From Prevotella melaninogenica (GTDB lineage Bacteria; Bacteroidota; Bacteroidia; Bacteroidales; Bacteroidaceae): a stretch of 64,000 bases of DNA. Shown here one piece after another: positions 18,961-28,697 of this stretch (positions are counted from its first letter, which is position 1; each line of letters opens with the position of its first letter). The stretch spans positions 1,178,001-1,242,000 of the forward strand of contig NZ_CP054010.1 in NCBI RefSeq assembly GCF_013267595.1, in the 5' to 3' direction. The translations under genes and the position numbers were made by a program. The notes beneath the pieces were generated by a model. The model was not told where the DNA came from. It made no database searches and saw nothing but the letters and a program-made list of their open reading frames with translations.

Positions 18961-20544
18961 ATGTCAGATAAAATTAAACCAAGTGAGGTGTCTGAGATTC
19001 TTTTGAAAGAACTTCAAGGCATCAACTCTGAGGAGAAGTTTGATGAAGTCGGTAGCGTACTGACCGTCAGCGACGGTGTAGCACGTGTCTATGGTCTTCG
19101 CAATGCTGAAGCCAACGAGTTGCTTGAATTTGAGAATGGCACCATGGCTATTGTCATGAACTTGGAGGAAGACAATGTAGGTTGTGTCCTTCTTGGTCCT
19201 ACTGAAGGTATCAAGGAAGGTCAGAGCGTGAAGCGTACACACCGTATTGCCTCTATCCGTGTCAATGACAACTTCTTGGGACGTGTAGTCAATCCGCTTG
19301 GAGAGGCTATCGATGGTAAGGGTGAAATCGACTTGACTGACTCTTTCGAAATGCCATTGGACCGTAAGGCGCCAGGTGTTATCTATCGTCAGCCAGTGAA
19401 GGAACCACTCCAGACGGGTCTGAAGGCTGTTGACTCAATGATTCCTATCGGTCGTGGTCAGCGTGAGCTTATCATTGGTGACCGCCAGACAGGTAAGACA
19501 GCCATTGCCGTTGATGCTATCATCAATCAGAAGAGCTTCTACGAGCAGGGTAATCCTGTTTATTGTATCTATGTTGCCATCGGTCAGAAAGCTTCTACCG
19601 TTGCTACATTGGTACAGAACCTCAAGGAGCATGGCGCAATGCCTTATACAATTATCGTAAGTGCTACAGCGGCTGATCCTGCTGCTATGCAGTATTATGC
19701 TCCATTTGCCGGTGCTGCCATTGGTGAGTACTTCCGCGATCGTGGCTACTCAGCCCTCGTTATCTACGATGACTTGTCAAAGCAGGCTGTTGCCTATCGT
19801 GAGGTATCATTGATTCTCCGTCGTCCTTCAGGTCGTGAGGCTTATCCGGGTGACGTCTTCTATCTCCACTCTCGTCTGCTTGAGCGCGCTGCACGTATCA
19901 ACAACCAGCAGGAGATTGCAGAGAAGATGAACGACCTCCCAGAGTGTATGAAGGGCTATGTACGTGGTGGTGGTTCACTCACTGCATTGCCTATCATTGA
20001 GACACAGGCAGGTGACGTGTCAGCCTACATCCCTACTAACGTGATTTCCATTACCGATGGTCAGATTTATCTTGAGTCAGACCTCTTCAATCAGGGCTTC
20101 CGTCCAGCTATTAACGTAGGTATCTCCGTATCTCGTGTAGGTGGTTCAGCACAGGTTAAGAGTATGAAGAAGGTAGCTGGTACGTTGAAGATTGATATGG
20201 CACAGTATCGTGAGTTGGAGGCATTCTCTAAGTTCTCATCAGATATGGACAAGGTCACAGCGATGACCCTCGACCGTGGACGTAAGAACAACCAGTTACT
20301 TATCCAGCCACAGTACAGTCCAATGCCTGTGGGTGAGCAGATTGCTATCCTCTACTGCGGTGTACACGGCTTGATGCGCGACGTACCTGTTGAGCAGGTT
20401 CGCCAGTGCCAGGACCAGTTCCTCGACACTATGCGCACTGCTCATGCCGATGTCATCATCGATTTGGCTGCTGGTAACCTCGAAGACACTTCTATCAAGG
20501 TAATCGAAGAAGTCATGGGCAATATTGCCGGACAATATAAATAA
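18961..20544 (+). CDS. atpA: ATP synthase F1 subunit alpha
   Basis: The 527-residue regulatory F1 subunit. It contains the P-loop [15 protein letters not shown] (about 174-188), the alpha/beta signature region [34 protein letters not shown] and the C-terminal helical domain. It lies between atpH and atpG with 12-13 bp spacers. Confidence 0.97.
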   Translation: MSDKIKPSEVSEILLKELQGINSEEKFDEVGSVLTVSDGVARVYGLRNAEANELLEFENGTMAIVMNLEEDNVGCVLLGPTEGIKEGQSVKRTHRIASIRVNDNFLGRVVNPLGEAIDGKGEIDLTDSFEMPLDRKAPGVIYRQPVKEPLQTGLKAVDSMIPIGRGQRELIIGDRQTGKTAIAVDAIINQKSFYEQGNPVYCIYVAIGQKASTVATLVQNLKEHGAMPYTIIVSATAADPAAMQYYAPFAGAAIGEYFRDRGYSALVIYDDLSKQAVAYREVSLILRRPSGREAYPGDVFYLHSRLLERAARINNQQEIAEKMNDLPECMKGYVRGGGSLTALPIIETQAGDVSAYIPTNVISITDGQIYLESDLFNQGFRPAINVGISVSRVGGSAQVKSMKKVAGTLKIDMAQYRELEAFSKFSSDMDKVTAMTLDRGRKNNQLLIQPQYSPMPVGEQIAILYCGVHGLMRDVPVEQVRQCQDQFLDTMRTAHADVIIDLAAGNLEDTSIKVIEEVMGNIAGQYK

Positions 20545-20556
20545 AGACAATACAGA

Positions 20557-21534
20557 ATGGCATCCTTAAAGGAAATCAAGACTCGTATAGCCAGTGTTCA
20601 GAGTACTCGTAAGATTACGAGTGCGATGAAGATGGTTGCGTCGAGTAAGTTACACCATGCCCAGAATGCCATCGAGAGTATGCTTCCATACGCGGCTATG
20701 CTCGAACACATTCTTAAGGCTTTCCTTGTCTCTACGCCCGATACGGATACTCCGTTCGGCGAGCAGAGACCAGTGAAACGTGTTGCCTTACTCGTGTTCT
20801 CCTCAAACAGTTCTCTCTGTGGTGGATTCAATGCGAATGTCATCAAGCTGATGCAGCATACGATAGACGAATATCATGCGCAGGGCCTGACCGACAAGGA
20901 TATTGTCATCTATCCTGTAGGACGTAAGGTGTATGAATCAGCAAAGAAGCGTGGGTATACCTGTGTATATCCTTATCCGCAGCTTGCTGATAAACCAAGT
21001 TTTGAGGAGTGCCGCAGTATTGCCATGGAGTTAAGCCAGAAATGGTTGAAGGGCGAGTTTGACAAGGTGGAGATTATCTACCATCATTTCAAGAGTGCAG
21101 GAAGCCAGATTCTCCAACGTAAGAATTTCCTTCCAATTGACCTTGAGGAAGAAGTCAATGCCGACTCTACGCGCGATCTTTCATCAAATATCGCAACGAA
21201 GGCTGCACAGGAATATCTCAAGAGGAAAGGACAGTCTGGAACACAGAAGTCTAATAATGAGGCTGTTGTTCCTCTGAATGATAACTTTATCATTGAGCCA
21301 GACCTGCGTACAGTCTTGAAAGCATTAGTACCGAAACTGCTGAATAACATGGTTTATACTGCTCTTCTTGACAGTAATGCCTCTGAGCATGCAGCACGAA
21401 TGGTTGCCATGCAGACCGCAACAGATAATGCTGACGACCTGCTTCGTGGACTCAACTTGCAGTATAACAAGTCGCGTCAGGCAGCCATTACGTCTGAGTT
21501 GCTCGATATTGTTGGCGGTACGGTAAATAACTAA
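20557..21534 (+). CDS. atpG: ATP synthase F1 subunit gamma
   Basis: The central rotor shaft, 325 residues. The N-terminal helix is diagnostic (SLKEIKTRIASVQSTRKITSAMKMVASSKL), as is the C-terminal helix (MVYTALLDSNASEHAARMVAMQTATDNADDLLRGLNLQYNKSRQAAITSEL). It is longer than the usual ~290 residues because of an insertion around residues 205-245 (STRDLSSNIATKAAQEYLKRKGQSGT). It is the last gene of the operon, and an intrinsic terminator follows. Confidence 0.95.
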   Translation: MASLKEIKTRIASVQSTRKITSAMKMVASSKLHHAQNAIESMLPYAAMLEHILKAFLVSTPDTDTPFGEQRPVKRVALLVFSSNSSLCGGFNANVIKLMQHTIDEYHAQGLTDKDIVIYPVGRKVYESAKKRGYTCVYPYPQLADKPSFEECRSIAMELSQKWLKGEFDKVEIIYHHFKSAGSQILQRKNFLPIDLEEEVNADSTRDLSSNIATKAAQEYLKRKGQSGTQKSNNEAVVPLNDNFIIEPDLRTVLKALVPKLLNNMVYTALLDSNASEHAARMVAMQTATDNADDLLRGLNLQYNKSRQAAITSELLDIVGGTVNN

Positions 21535-21578
21535 CTTCCTGCTTCCCCTCGGGGAAGGCAGTGAAAAGAATCTAATAG

Positions 21579-21614
21579 ACAGGGATAAGCTCTTTGCTTG
21601 TCCCTGTTTTTTTT
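21579..21614 (+). terminator. Intrinsic terminator of the atp operon
   Basis: ACAGGGATAAGC (21579-21590) pairs with GCTTGTCCCTGT (21596-21607) across a TCTTT loop, followed by eight T. It sits 45 bp after the atpG stop. Confidence 0.85.
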
Positions 21615-21615
21615 G

Positions 21616-21702
21616 ATTAATTAGCCTAATAATTAATTAGCCTAATAATTAATTAGCCTTATTAGCCCAATAAGCCTAATAGTTAATTAGCCCAATAGTT
21701 AT
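21616..21702. repeat. Short tandem repeat (16 bp AT-rich unit)
   Basis: About five copies of a unit such as TTAATTAGCCTAATAA, the first two or three nearly exact and the rest degenerate (CCAATAAGCCTAATAG). It is non-coding. Confidence 0.8.
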
Positions 21703-21720
21703 ACTATCACGGTAATCACG

Positions 21721-21757
21721 CCCCTCCCTTTGGGGGAGGGGATGGGGGAGGGGCTTT
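21721..21757. repeat. GC-rich palindromic intergenic element
   Basis: CCCCTCCCTTTGGGGGAGGG followed by GATGGGGGAGGGG folds into a strong hairpin (CCCCTCCC with GGGAGGGG). It stands out from the AT-rich surroundings and resembles small dispersed hairpin repeats. Confidence 0.6.
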
Positions 21758-21796
21758 CCCTTTTGTCCTAACTTTTCAATCTCTCCTTTCCCAATT

Positions 21797-21898
21797 AATG
21801 CTTAATTGGCTTCTAAAAGACGCCCAATAGGCTTGTAAAAGGTGCTCTTTAAGACTTCAATAGACGCCCTTTTAGAGGCTTAAAGAGCACCTATTGAA
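21797..21898 (+). repeat. Dispersed GRYGCCC-type intergenic repeat, copy 4
   Basis: Modules TTGGCTTCTAAAAGACGCCC, AGGCTTGTAAAAGGTGCTCT, AGACGCCCTTTTAGAGGCTT and AAGAGCACCTATTGAAA follow each other at about 22 bp. The layout is the same as at 7975 and 58775. Confidence 0.75.
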
Positions 21899-22059
21899 AT
21901 TCTGTTTTTTATTATTCTGATAGTCAATAAGTTATGAGGAAACAAAAAAAACTAATGTTTTCTAAGATTTCAGCTATGGTGAGTTTTATTTTCTGTAAAT
22001 ATAATTCGCTGTATATGTGGTGTAGCTTTTTCTTCTATATTAATGTAAGTTCGACGAAT

Positions 22060-22310
22060 TCAGAACAGCGCAAACTGTGTGTCAATTGTCCTTTGTACAT
22101 TGATATACGGCTTCTTTGGGAACAGGCAATAAGCTGCAACAGTGCCTAAAAATTGACAATGAAATTGTCAAAGCATCTATGTCTGGAGTACGCACTTACG
22201 CAATATTCTTAAGTTCGTCATTCACAGTTTCAATAATGATATTTTTTCTTAGTAAGAGTCTGTCAGAAATGCTCATTAAAGCTCCTTTCATATTGCTTTT
22301 CAGCTTATTA
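22060..22310 (-). pseudogene. Decayed IS982-type transposase, C-terminal remnant (outer element)
   Basis: Read on the minus strand it encodes NKLKSNMKGALMSISDRLLL...IIETVNDELKNIA, then a stop and a frameshift, then AAYCLFPKKPYINVQ...FALF and a stop at 22060. Each segment aligns with the C-terminus of the younger IS982-type transposase next to it (NMKNKLMPLYDRLLLRKRSVIETINDELKNVA...AAYSFFEKKPAVN). Its N-terminal part is at 25041-25270, on the other side of the inserted elements. Confidence 0.75.
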
Positions 22311-22419
22311 ACCTGAACTCGGGCTAAGTATCATCCCACTCTTCTGTTTGGTTTAGTACAACGGCTCTTTAGACTCAATCTTTTGATTGGGTCTAAAGAT
22401 AATAATAAAACAGATTACT

Positions 22420-22921
22420 TTAGAATAATGTAATCTGTCCCGAATGTTGCTCTATAGCAAAGTCTATGTTCACTGCTGGCTTCTTCTCAAAGAAGCTGTA
22501 GGCTGCAATAGCAGAGAGAACATTCATTGCGAAATTAAATATGCTTCTATGCCTTGAATGCACTAATTGAGCTACATTCTTTAGCTCATCATTGATAGTC
22601 TCTATTACAGATCTTTTCCTTAGAAGAAGTCTATCATAAAGTGGCATTAGTTTGTTTTTCATGTTACTCCTAATGCCAGTAACTAAATTTATTCCATCAT
22701 TAAACAATCGCTCAAATAATCCTTGAGAAATGTACCCTTTGTCTGCAAACAATTTACCAAACACATTGTCTGTCAACCTGTTAAATACATTTTCGTCTCG
22801 GTCATCAACATTTGCTTTAGTGAGCATAAAGTTTAGAATCTCACCTCTTTCATTACAGATAAGATGTAGTTTGAATCCAAAATACCATCCCATTGTACTC
22901 TTACCCCTTGTTGCATAATTT
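22420..22921 (-). pseudogene. IS982-type transposase, C-terminal half (split by IS66)
   Basis: It encodes ATRGKSTMGWYFGFKLHLICNE...NVDDRDENVF...LFADKGYISQGLFERLF...LLRKRSVIETINDELKN..., the catalytic C-terminal half of an IS982-type DDE transposase. The coding continues exactly into the N-terminal half at 24525 when the IS66 element and one 8 bp duplicate are removed (FRNY-ATRGKS). It is inactive as it stands. Confidence 0.85.
22914..22921. repeat. Target-site duplication of IS66 (left)
   Basis: CATAATTT occurs directly before the left inverted repeat and again directly after the right one (24517-24524). Eight bp is the usual IS66 duplication. Confidence 0.9.
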
Positions 22922-24516
22922 GTAACTATTCAGCGGTATTGTTCAGTCTGTATTCTCTCCTCTAAAATCTTCGTATAAAGGCTATAAAGATACTTATTTT
23001 TCTTGCGTATTTCAGATTTTATTTGTACCTTTATACCTATAAAAGAGCAGGTTACGGACATATCAAAAGTATTACAAGCCATGACGGAAGAGATGCGATT
23101 ATTGCGTGCAACTGTCAATCAGCAGTATGCCGAGATTATTAAATTGAATCGTAACATAAATGCTCTGAACCTTGAAATTCGCAAGAAAGATACGGAACTT
23201 ATAAACTTACGGGAACGCTTGGCTAAGTATGAAAAACCTGACAAAAACTCTAATAACAGCAGCACTCCGCCAAGCAAGGAGCGTATAAAGGATGAGGTTA
23301 TCAGAAGAACAAGAAGCCTCCGTAAGCCAAGTGGTAAGAAGCCGGGAGGACAAAAGGGGCATGATGGGCATAAGTTGTCTTGCTCTTCCATACCTGACGA
23401 GATAATCGATGAGGTACCCAACTATTGCACTCGTTGCGGAGAATCTTTATCAGATACGGAACGTGTGCTTGATTATGTGACGCAGGTTATTTCCATTCCA
23501 GAGTTGAAGCCCGTAATCAAGGAAATCCGACACTATGTGATGGTATGCAAGAACTGTGGTGAACGTATTCGGACAGCACCGAGACGGCGGTCAAACAACG
23601 TGGTATATGATTCAAGCGTAAAGACCTTAGTGGTTTATCTGAGTGTCGTGCAATTTCTTCCTTATGGTCGCATAGCAACTTTTTTGCGTGAGGTATTTGG
23701 ACTCACTCCAAGCGAAGGCTCGCTGGTGAACTGGGTAAATGAGGCAAAGAGAAATGCGCAACCTGTGATTGATAAAATTAAAGAATATATCAAGTCATCA
23801 GCAGTTGTTGGTTTCGATGAGAGCGGCTTGTACTGTAAGAAAAGACTCGACTGGGCATGGATTGCACAAACCGTTTATTACACACTGCTTTTCCGTGCTG
23901 ATGGAAGAGGATCGAAGGTATTAGTAGACAAATTTGGCGATAGCTTGGAACGAATGACTGCCGTTACCGACCGCCATAGCGCATACTTTGCACTCCATTT
24001 CCTCAATCACCAGGTATGCCTTGCTCACTTACTCCGCAAACTGCAATATCTATCAGAGTTGAACACTGAGCAAGAGTGGTCTGGGAAAGTAACCAATCTG
24101 TTCCGTGAAGCCATTCACGAGCGGAATAGCAATCCGAACGACGTTATAGACAAGGTGTCATGGACCCGACGTTTAGACAATCTGCTCAAACAGAATATAG
24201 AGGAGTTTGGTAAAAAGTTTATTACGTTCAAAAAAGCCCTAGTCAAATGCAGAGATTACATTTTCAATTTCCTTGAAAATCCGATGATACCATTTGACAA
24301 TAATGGAAGCGAACGTGGAATACGCAAGCTAAAAATCAAACTGAAGAACTCCTGTACATTTCGTTCAGACTTCGGAGCAGACGCTTTTCTTGAACTTCAT
24401 TCGATTGTAGAAACAGCTAAGAAGCACGACAAAACTCCATATAATGCGATTCAAGCCTTATTTAAGGTTTGAGAAATTGAGATGCACTTATATATCTATT
24501 ATCGCTGAATAGTTAC
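22922..24516 (+). mobile_element. IS66-family insertion sequence (single-gene type)
   Basis: The 1,595 bp element has terminal inverted repeats GTAACTATTCAGCG (22922-22935) and CGCTGAATAGTTAC (24503-24516), flanked by 8 bp target duplicates. It carries only the tnpC-type transposase; the accessory tnpA/tnpB genes of many IS66 elements are absent. It has inserted within an IS982-type transposase gene. Confidence 0.92.
23081..24472 (+). CDS. IS66-family transposase
   Basis: I prefer the ATG at 23081 (MTEEMRLLRATVNQQYAEII), giving 463 residues; the frame is open to 23003. It has an N-terminal coiled coil (leucine-rich, about 5-50), the KPSGKKPGGQKGHDGHKL motif, a zinc-binding domain (CTRCGESL...CKNCGERIRT), then the DDE core: the first Asp in VVGFDESGLYC, the second in AVTDRHSAYFA and the Glu in FDNNGSERGIRKLK. 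It appears intact, so the element may still be active. Confidence 0.92.
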   Translation: MTEEMRLLRATVNQQYAEIIKLNRNINALNLEIRKKDTELINLRERLAKYEKPDKNSNNSSTPPSKERIKDEVIRRTRSLRKPSGKKPGGQKGHDGHKLSCSSIPDEIIDEVPNYCTRCGESLSDTERVLDYVTQVISIPELKPVIKEIRHYVMVCKNCGERIRTAPRRRSNNVVYDSSVKTLVVYLSVVQFLPYGRIATFLREVFGLTPSEGSLVNWVNEAKRNAQPVIDKIKEYIKSSAVVGFDESGLYCKKRLDWAWIAQTVYYTLLFRADGRGSKVLVDKFGDSLERMTAVTDRHSAYFALHFLNHQVCLAHLLRKLQYLSELNTEQEWSGKVTNLFREAIHERNSNPNDVIDKVSWTRRLDNLLKQNIEEFGKKFITFKKALVKCRDYIFNFLENPMIPFDNNGSERGIRKLKIKLKNSCTFRSDFGADAFLELHSIVETAKKHDKTPYNAIQALFKV

Positions 24517-24524
24517 CATAATTT

Positions 24525-24940
24525 CTAAAAACCTTATTGCGACAAATACGTTTATTATGGCAAACTGGAATACAAGTTGAGTCAATAAAACTAATACCAG
24601 TACACCTCCCAAAACAACATATCTGCAGGAACATCATCATCTCTACAGAGACTCTTGCCTCTAATTCAAGAAAACGATTATAAGACAATTGATTTGGAAA
24701 TAAATCTGCTAAATGCTCTTTTACGAAAAAGGTATAATAGTGACGAAAATTACGATAGGAATTAAAGTGGAAGCAAATTAAAATCGTTATGATTTCAGAC
24801 TTACTTATACGCCACCTGCGATGGCGATGACATCCTTTATTCTTTTCTGAGAGACCTATTTTATCAGTTTCTAACTCAAACTCTTTGCAGAAATCATCTG
24901 CAATACAGAAAATTTCAGTAATTTTGTCCTTGGTAATCAT
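24525..24940 (-). pseudogene. IS982-type transposase, N-terminal half (split by IS66)
   Basis: It runs from an ATG at 24940 (MITKDKITEIFCIADDFCKE) through RHRRWRISKSEIITILICFHFNSYRNFRHYY and the first catalytic Asp region (FIDSTCIPVCHNKR) to FRNY, where IS66 interrupts it. An ATG at 25006 would add 22 residues. The upstream part is typical of IS982-type transposases. Confidence 0.85.
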
Positions 24941-25040
24941 CGTTATGTTTATTGTAAATAATTGATTTTCAACTATAAAGTTACAAAAACATAATGAGAT
25001 TACCAACTTTGTGCAGACTTTTCTTATCCCGAGTTCAGGT

Positions 25041-25270
25041 TAGTAATAAGTTGTATTTCATCTACGAACAATCTTTGGAAAAGATCTTTGCCGATGTAAC
25101 CCTTGTCGTCGATCAGCTTGTCATATATTAATTTTACAAACACTTTGTATTCTAAGGGCTTACTATATTTTTCAGTAGGGCGTAGCGTATATTTTGCTGT
25201 CATATCGTTAAAAAACTTGCAGAAATCATCTGACATACAAAGTATTTCAGTATTTTTGGATAGAAAATTG
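25041..25270 (-). pseudogene. Decayed IS982-type transposase, N-terminal remnant (outer element)
   Basis: Minus-strand coding reads KNTEILCMSDDFCKFFNDMTA then jumps to DKLIDDKGYIGKDLFQRLFVDEIQLIT. These match the start and the DKGYIS...LFERLF region of the intact relative, with the middle deleted. It joins the remnant at 22060-22310 (LIT-NKLKSNMK) when the inner elements are removed. Confidence 0.7.
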
Positions 25271-25549
25271 GTAGCCCTTTATACAAGAGCATTCTGTGCG
25301 ATTAGCTGATTTTCGGGTAACGATTTTTGCTATATTCTGCTATACTTTGCTCATAGGTACTCTTATAAATAGTAAAAATCCAAATTAAAAATGATTACGC
25401 ACACAGATTGAACAATTTTATTTAGTATATTTTTAAATTAAATATTAAATTTGCATGTATAAAGAAAATCCCCTCGTAAAAGTGTTTCATTGAAACCTTT
25501 ATGTGTTTTTTAATTAAATAGTGTACAATATTCTAGTTTAAGCAATAGT
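25271..25549. other. AT-rich stretch before the SIR2 gene
   Basis: The first ~50 bp may be the outer end of the old IS982-type relic. I see no further gene, and no clear TAnnTTTG promoter for the SIR2 gene. Confidence 0.4.
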
Positions 25550-26812
25550 ATGATTAAGATAAATAAAACTATTTGGGATGTTGATTTTGATGATGAACAA
25601 GAAATCAAACTTCCTTTGTCTAATAGGCAATCAATAGCAATTCTATTAGGTGCAGGTTTTTCTGCCCCTAAAGGTTATCCAGTTGGCAATGACATGAATA
25701 AGAATTTGCTTAATTTCGACGATAGTACTCTTAATTTTGCACCCTGTGGAAGTTTGGCATCTTCAACAGATGGCATAAAACCATTGTTCCAGATGGATGG
25801 AGCCCTTAATAATCATCAAAAGTATTTCATTTTTTGTAAGCGTTTAATCAAAGAATACACAGAGGCGCATAGCGGCATGTTCGATTACGAACAGTTTTAT
25901 GACTTTATAAAAACGGAGGAAGCAAAACAAGAACGTTATCAAAGGCTTTGTGATGATTTGCTTGACGATTGTGAGAGTTATGAGTACTATCTATCAAATA
26001 TCTCACACATATATAACCAAATGGTAGCTCATCTGCTTAAAGACAAAACAGGCAAGTCTTGGTATGATGATGAACCATTCAAGATAAATTGCTATGATGG
26101 ATATAATGGTTTCCTCACATACCTATCTGAGTTGAGTCGCAAGTTCATTGTTAATGTGCACACCCTTAACCATGACTTGTTATTCGAATCATTCAATAAC
26201 ACGGGGTTTATCAATGGAAACATATCTGATGGGTTTGACGAATATGGGTCTGAGTATTATGGCATACTTGAACATGAGCACAGAAACTACAATTGTCGAT
26301 TAGAAAGATATACAGGTAGGTACAATACGTCGATAAGACTATATAAACTTCATGGAAGTATTGACTATGTACCTTTCTATCGAAGAGATAAAAATGGTTT
26401 TATGAAACCAGAGAAATATGTCAAAATAAAATGGGGAATAGGATCGGGTAATATTATCAAAGGTAGAAAATCCAAATATGGGTATGATGCCTCACCATTT
26501 GAATATCATGCAGACTTTCTGACTGGTACTACCTTAAAGATTAAAAGGTATGATGAAGCCTTGCTTTTCAAGAAGCTTTTTAAGAAATTCAGAAATAACT
26601 TATCAAAAGCAAACTTCTTGATTATCATTGGATATGGTTGTAAAGATAAAGGGATAAATGAAATGATAAAGGACAATTTCGATTACAAAAATAAACCTTC
26701 TTTCATTATTGACAAGTATGCTGGTGCTTCTGTTGAAACATTCGCTCAAAAAATTAATGCTAAAATTATTAAGGAATCTATAGATAGAATAGATAAAACA
26801 TGGTTTATTTAA
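25550..26812 (+). CDS. Stand-alone SIR2-domain protein (candidate anti-phage NADase)
   Basis: The 420-residue protein matches the SIR2_2-type fold across its length: the NAD-binding glycine loop ILLGAGFSAPKGYPVG (about 31-46), a helical insertion, the VHTLNHDLLFES segment (the TxNxD motif of these proteins, about 204-215), the catalytic His in LYKLHGSIDYVPF (about 267-279) and a terminal IIIGYGCKDKGINEMI Rossmann strand. No extra effector domain is evident, and there is no partner such as HerA, TIR or STAND. SIR2 proteins of this kind in bacteria deplete NAD+ during phage attack. That role here is inferred from the family and the accessory setting (AT-rich, beside nested insertion sequences). 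Confidence 0.75.
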   Translation: MIKINKTIWDVDFDDEQEIKLPLSNRQSIAILLGAGFSAPKGYPVGNDMNKNLLNFDDSTLNFAPCGSLASSTDGIKPLFQMDGALNNHQKYFIFCKRLIKEYTEAHSGMFDYEQFYDFIKTEEAKQERYQRLCDDLLDDCESYEYYLSNISHIYNQMVAHLLKDKTGKSWYDDEPFKINCYDGYNGFLTYLSELSRKFIVNVHTLNHDLLFESFNNTGFINGNISDGFDEYGSEYYGILEHEHRNYNCRLERYTGRYNTSIRLYKLHGSIDYVPFYRRDKNGFMKPEKYVKIKWGIGSGNIIKGRKSKYGYDASPFEYHADFLTGTTLKIKRYDEALLFKKLFKKFRNNLSKANFLIIIGYGCKDKGINEMIKDNFDYKNKPSFIIDKYAGASVETFAQKINAKIIKESIDRIDKTWFI

Positions 26813-27073
26813 GGTTCTTCAGGATTTTGGAGTGATAGTGTTTAATATCTGATTATCAATAACTTTTATAATTTATATACTTTTACATCCCCTTTGTTTA
26901 CTGATGTTAAAGAATACAAAGTACTAATTTAAAGGTTACGAAAGTTGTTGTTGTATCACATGGGTTATACACGCTACAAAATGCTTATAATGAACTATTT
27001 ACAATTTTTTTTACTAATAAGTGGCATAAAGGATATTATCGCATCACTCCAAATTCCAGAAGAACATAAAAAA
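26813..27073. other. Gene-free stretch after the SIR2 gene
   Basis: AT-rich intergenic DNA between convergent genes. Apart from the terminator at 27068-27097 I see nothing recognisable. Confidence 0.4.
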
Positions 27074-27097
27074 TACCAAACCCGTGGTGGTTTGGTA
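27068..27097 (-). terminator. Terminator of the DUF389 gene
   Basis: TACCAAACC (27074-27082) pairs with GGTTTGGTA (27089-27097). On the minus strand it is followed by a T-run (AAAAAA at 27068-27073 on the plus strand). It lies 27 bp after the stop. Confidence 0.75.
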
Positions 27098-27123
27098 CTT
27101 CTTACTCTTGTATAGTACTATTA

Positions 27124-28476
27124 TTATGGTAAAATAATTAGTTCAAGGCTATCAGATTTGACTTTCACTTTCAGCCAGTCATAAAGCTGCTTTCTGTTGT
27201 CTTTGGCAAGTGTCTTGTTTGTTTTGACTATAGCCACGATGTGACTTTTAATTGAAGCAGAATCAACGAAAGACTCAGATGCTTTCGAAAGCATAATACT
27301 CTTTGCTGAGGGGCATACGACTTTAAGTTCTTCTCGCATGTCGTTAGCAAGTACTGGATAACGTGTATAAGAAGTTAGTTCCTTCTTTAGCACATCGTTG
27401 TTATATGCAAGTTCTTGCCATTCAGCCGTATTTTTTTCTCCTACCATCAACTGACCTTTATTCTTGTGCTGTAGGAGTAATAAGCTATCAGAGTTAGATC
27501 CTTGTATCACCTTTAGTACGTAGCCATCAAGCTGATAATTAGTCATCGTTTTTTGTGCTTTAGCTATCGAATCAGTTGATATCGGATTGCCCACCGCTAC
27601 CACATGGAGGGTTTTGGTTTTTAGGTCGTATTGGTGTGAGAGAATGTTTGTTCCGCTATAATTAAGTTCCTTTGTAACGAAATTCTCTATGTTATTTTCA
27701 AATACACTTTGCTTAATGATGTTCCATGTCATGTAGCTTGCAGGGATAATTGTGATAATAATAATGCTAACGATGTAAAAATTTACTCGTCTCATTTTTT
27801 CAAGATTGATAAACTGCTTTCTATGAAAATGCAGAAAGCGTACACCAAGACAGGTTGTAAAAGCAATGAAAACAGTATTGATGAAATAAAGGTAAAATGC
27901 CCCAAAGAAGTAGGATGTGTTTTGTACGGCCAGTCCATAACCTGCTGTACAAAGTGGTGGCATTAAGGCTGTGGCAATGGCAACACCCGGCACCACGTTG
28001 TTTCTTCCTTTTGTTGACGTAGCTAAGAATCCAGCAGCACCACCAAAAAGAGCTATCAATACGTCATAAAGGGTAGGCGATGTGCGTGCTAAGAGTTCGG
28101 ATTGAGCATTCGTGATAGGTGAAAGTGTAAAGTAGATTGTTGCAGTAACAACGCTAATGAATGTACTTACCAAATAGTTTTTTATGGACTGTTTGAACAA
28201 GTCCAAGTCAGCAATTCCAAGAGCTAATCCCATACCGATGATTGGTCCCATCAGTGGAGAGATAAGCATAGCACCAATAATTACTGCTGTTGAATTGACA
28301 TTTAAGCCTAAGGATGCAATAAATACGGCAAAGATAAGTATCCAGAGATTAGAACCTTGAAAGTTGATGCCATTAGTTATTTGTTTAATAACATATTTTT
28401 CGCCGTCTTTGTCAGGTAAGACATTGAAATAACTCTTAATTATCTGCCATAAAGTTTGATTGTTATTTTCCTGCAT
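27124..28476 (-). CDS. DUF389-family membrane protein
   Basis: The 450-residue protein has about six membrane helices between residues 35 and 245 (SNLWILIFAVFIASLGLNV; VIIGAMLISPLMGPIIGMGLALG; STFISVVTATIYFTL; LIALFGGAAGFLA; VAIATALMPPLCTAGYGLAV; YLYFINTVFIAFTTCLGV). The order and the ISPLMGP and ATALMPPLCT motifs fit the DUF389 family. A soluble C-terminal part of about 200 residues follows. The function of the family is unclear. It is a single-gene transcript with its own promoter (28490-28521) and terminator. Confidence 0.8.
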   Translation of the reverse strand: MQENNNQTLWQIIKSYFNVLPDKDGEKYVIKQITNGINFQGSNLWILIFAVFIASLGLNVNSTAVIIGAMLISPLMGPIIGMGLALGIADLDLFKQSIKNYLVSTFISVVTATIYFTLSPITNAQSELLARTSPTLYDVLIALFGGAAGFLATSTKGRNNVVPGVAIATALMPPLCTAGYGLAVQNTSYFFGAFYLYFINTVFIAFTTCLGVRFLHFHRKQFINLEKMRRVNFYIVSIIIITIIPASYMTWNIIKQSVFENNIENFVTKELNYSGTNILSHQYDLKTKTLHVVAVGNPISTDSIAKAQKTMTNYQLDGYVLKVIQGSNSDSLLLLQHKNKGQLMVGEKNTAEWQELAYNNDVLKKELTSYTRYPVLANDMREELKVVCPSAKSIMLSKASESFVDSASIKSHIVAIVKTNKTLAKDNRKQLYDWLKVKVKSDSLELIILP

Positions 28477-28489
28477 TCCGTTTTTTTTG

Positions 28490-28521
28490 CAAAGATACTA
28501 AATTTAATGGAAAGTTTCAAG
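28490..28521 (-). promoter_or_regulatory. Promoter of the DUF389 gene
   Basis: On the minus strand: TATCTTTG (28497-28490) with a CTTG -33-like element (28521-28518) 20 bp upstream. Transcription would start only a few bases before the ATG at 28476. Confidence 0.55.
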
Positions 28522-28697
28522 CAGTTTCTTGATTAACTATTAGGGAGTGGGCTGGTGTTTGTGTGCGTATATTCTTTTCGTTTTACATAAGAATAAGATT
28601 GGTAAAGATAAGGCTCCGTTGTAGTGCACAGCCGATATGCAATTACGATAGTCCTATATATGAATAGGTGTTCTGGTCAACAAAGAGCTAAGAGAAT

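Larger units (their letters stand above)
22311..25040 (-). mobile_element. IS982-family-like insertion sequence, interrupted by IS66
   Basis: The terminal inverted repeats are ACCTGAACTCGGGCTAAG (22311-22328) and CTTATCCCGAGTTCAGGT (25023-25040), 18 bp with one mismatch. Removing the IS66 insertion and one target duplicate leaves about 1,127 bp with one transposase gene on the minus strand. A short hairpin (TTTAGACTCAATC with GATTGGGTCTAAA, about 22370-22400) lies between the transposase stop and the left end. The element itself lies inside an older relic of the same family. Confidence 0.8.

Noticed and set aside
21934..22316. Two small plus-strand ORFs beside the insertion sequences
   Set aside because: The minus strand here codes for decayed IS982-type transposase, so the plus-strand frames are shadows.
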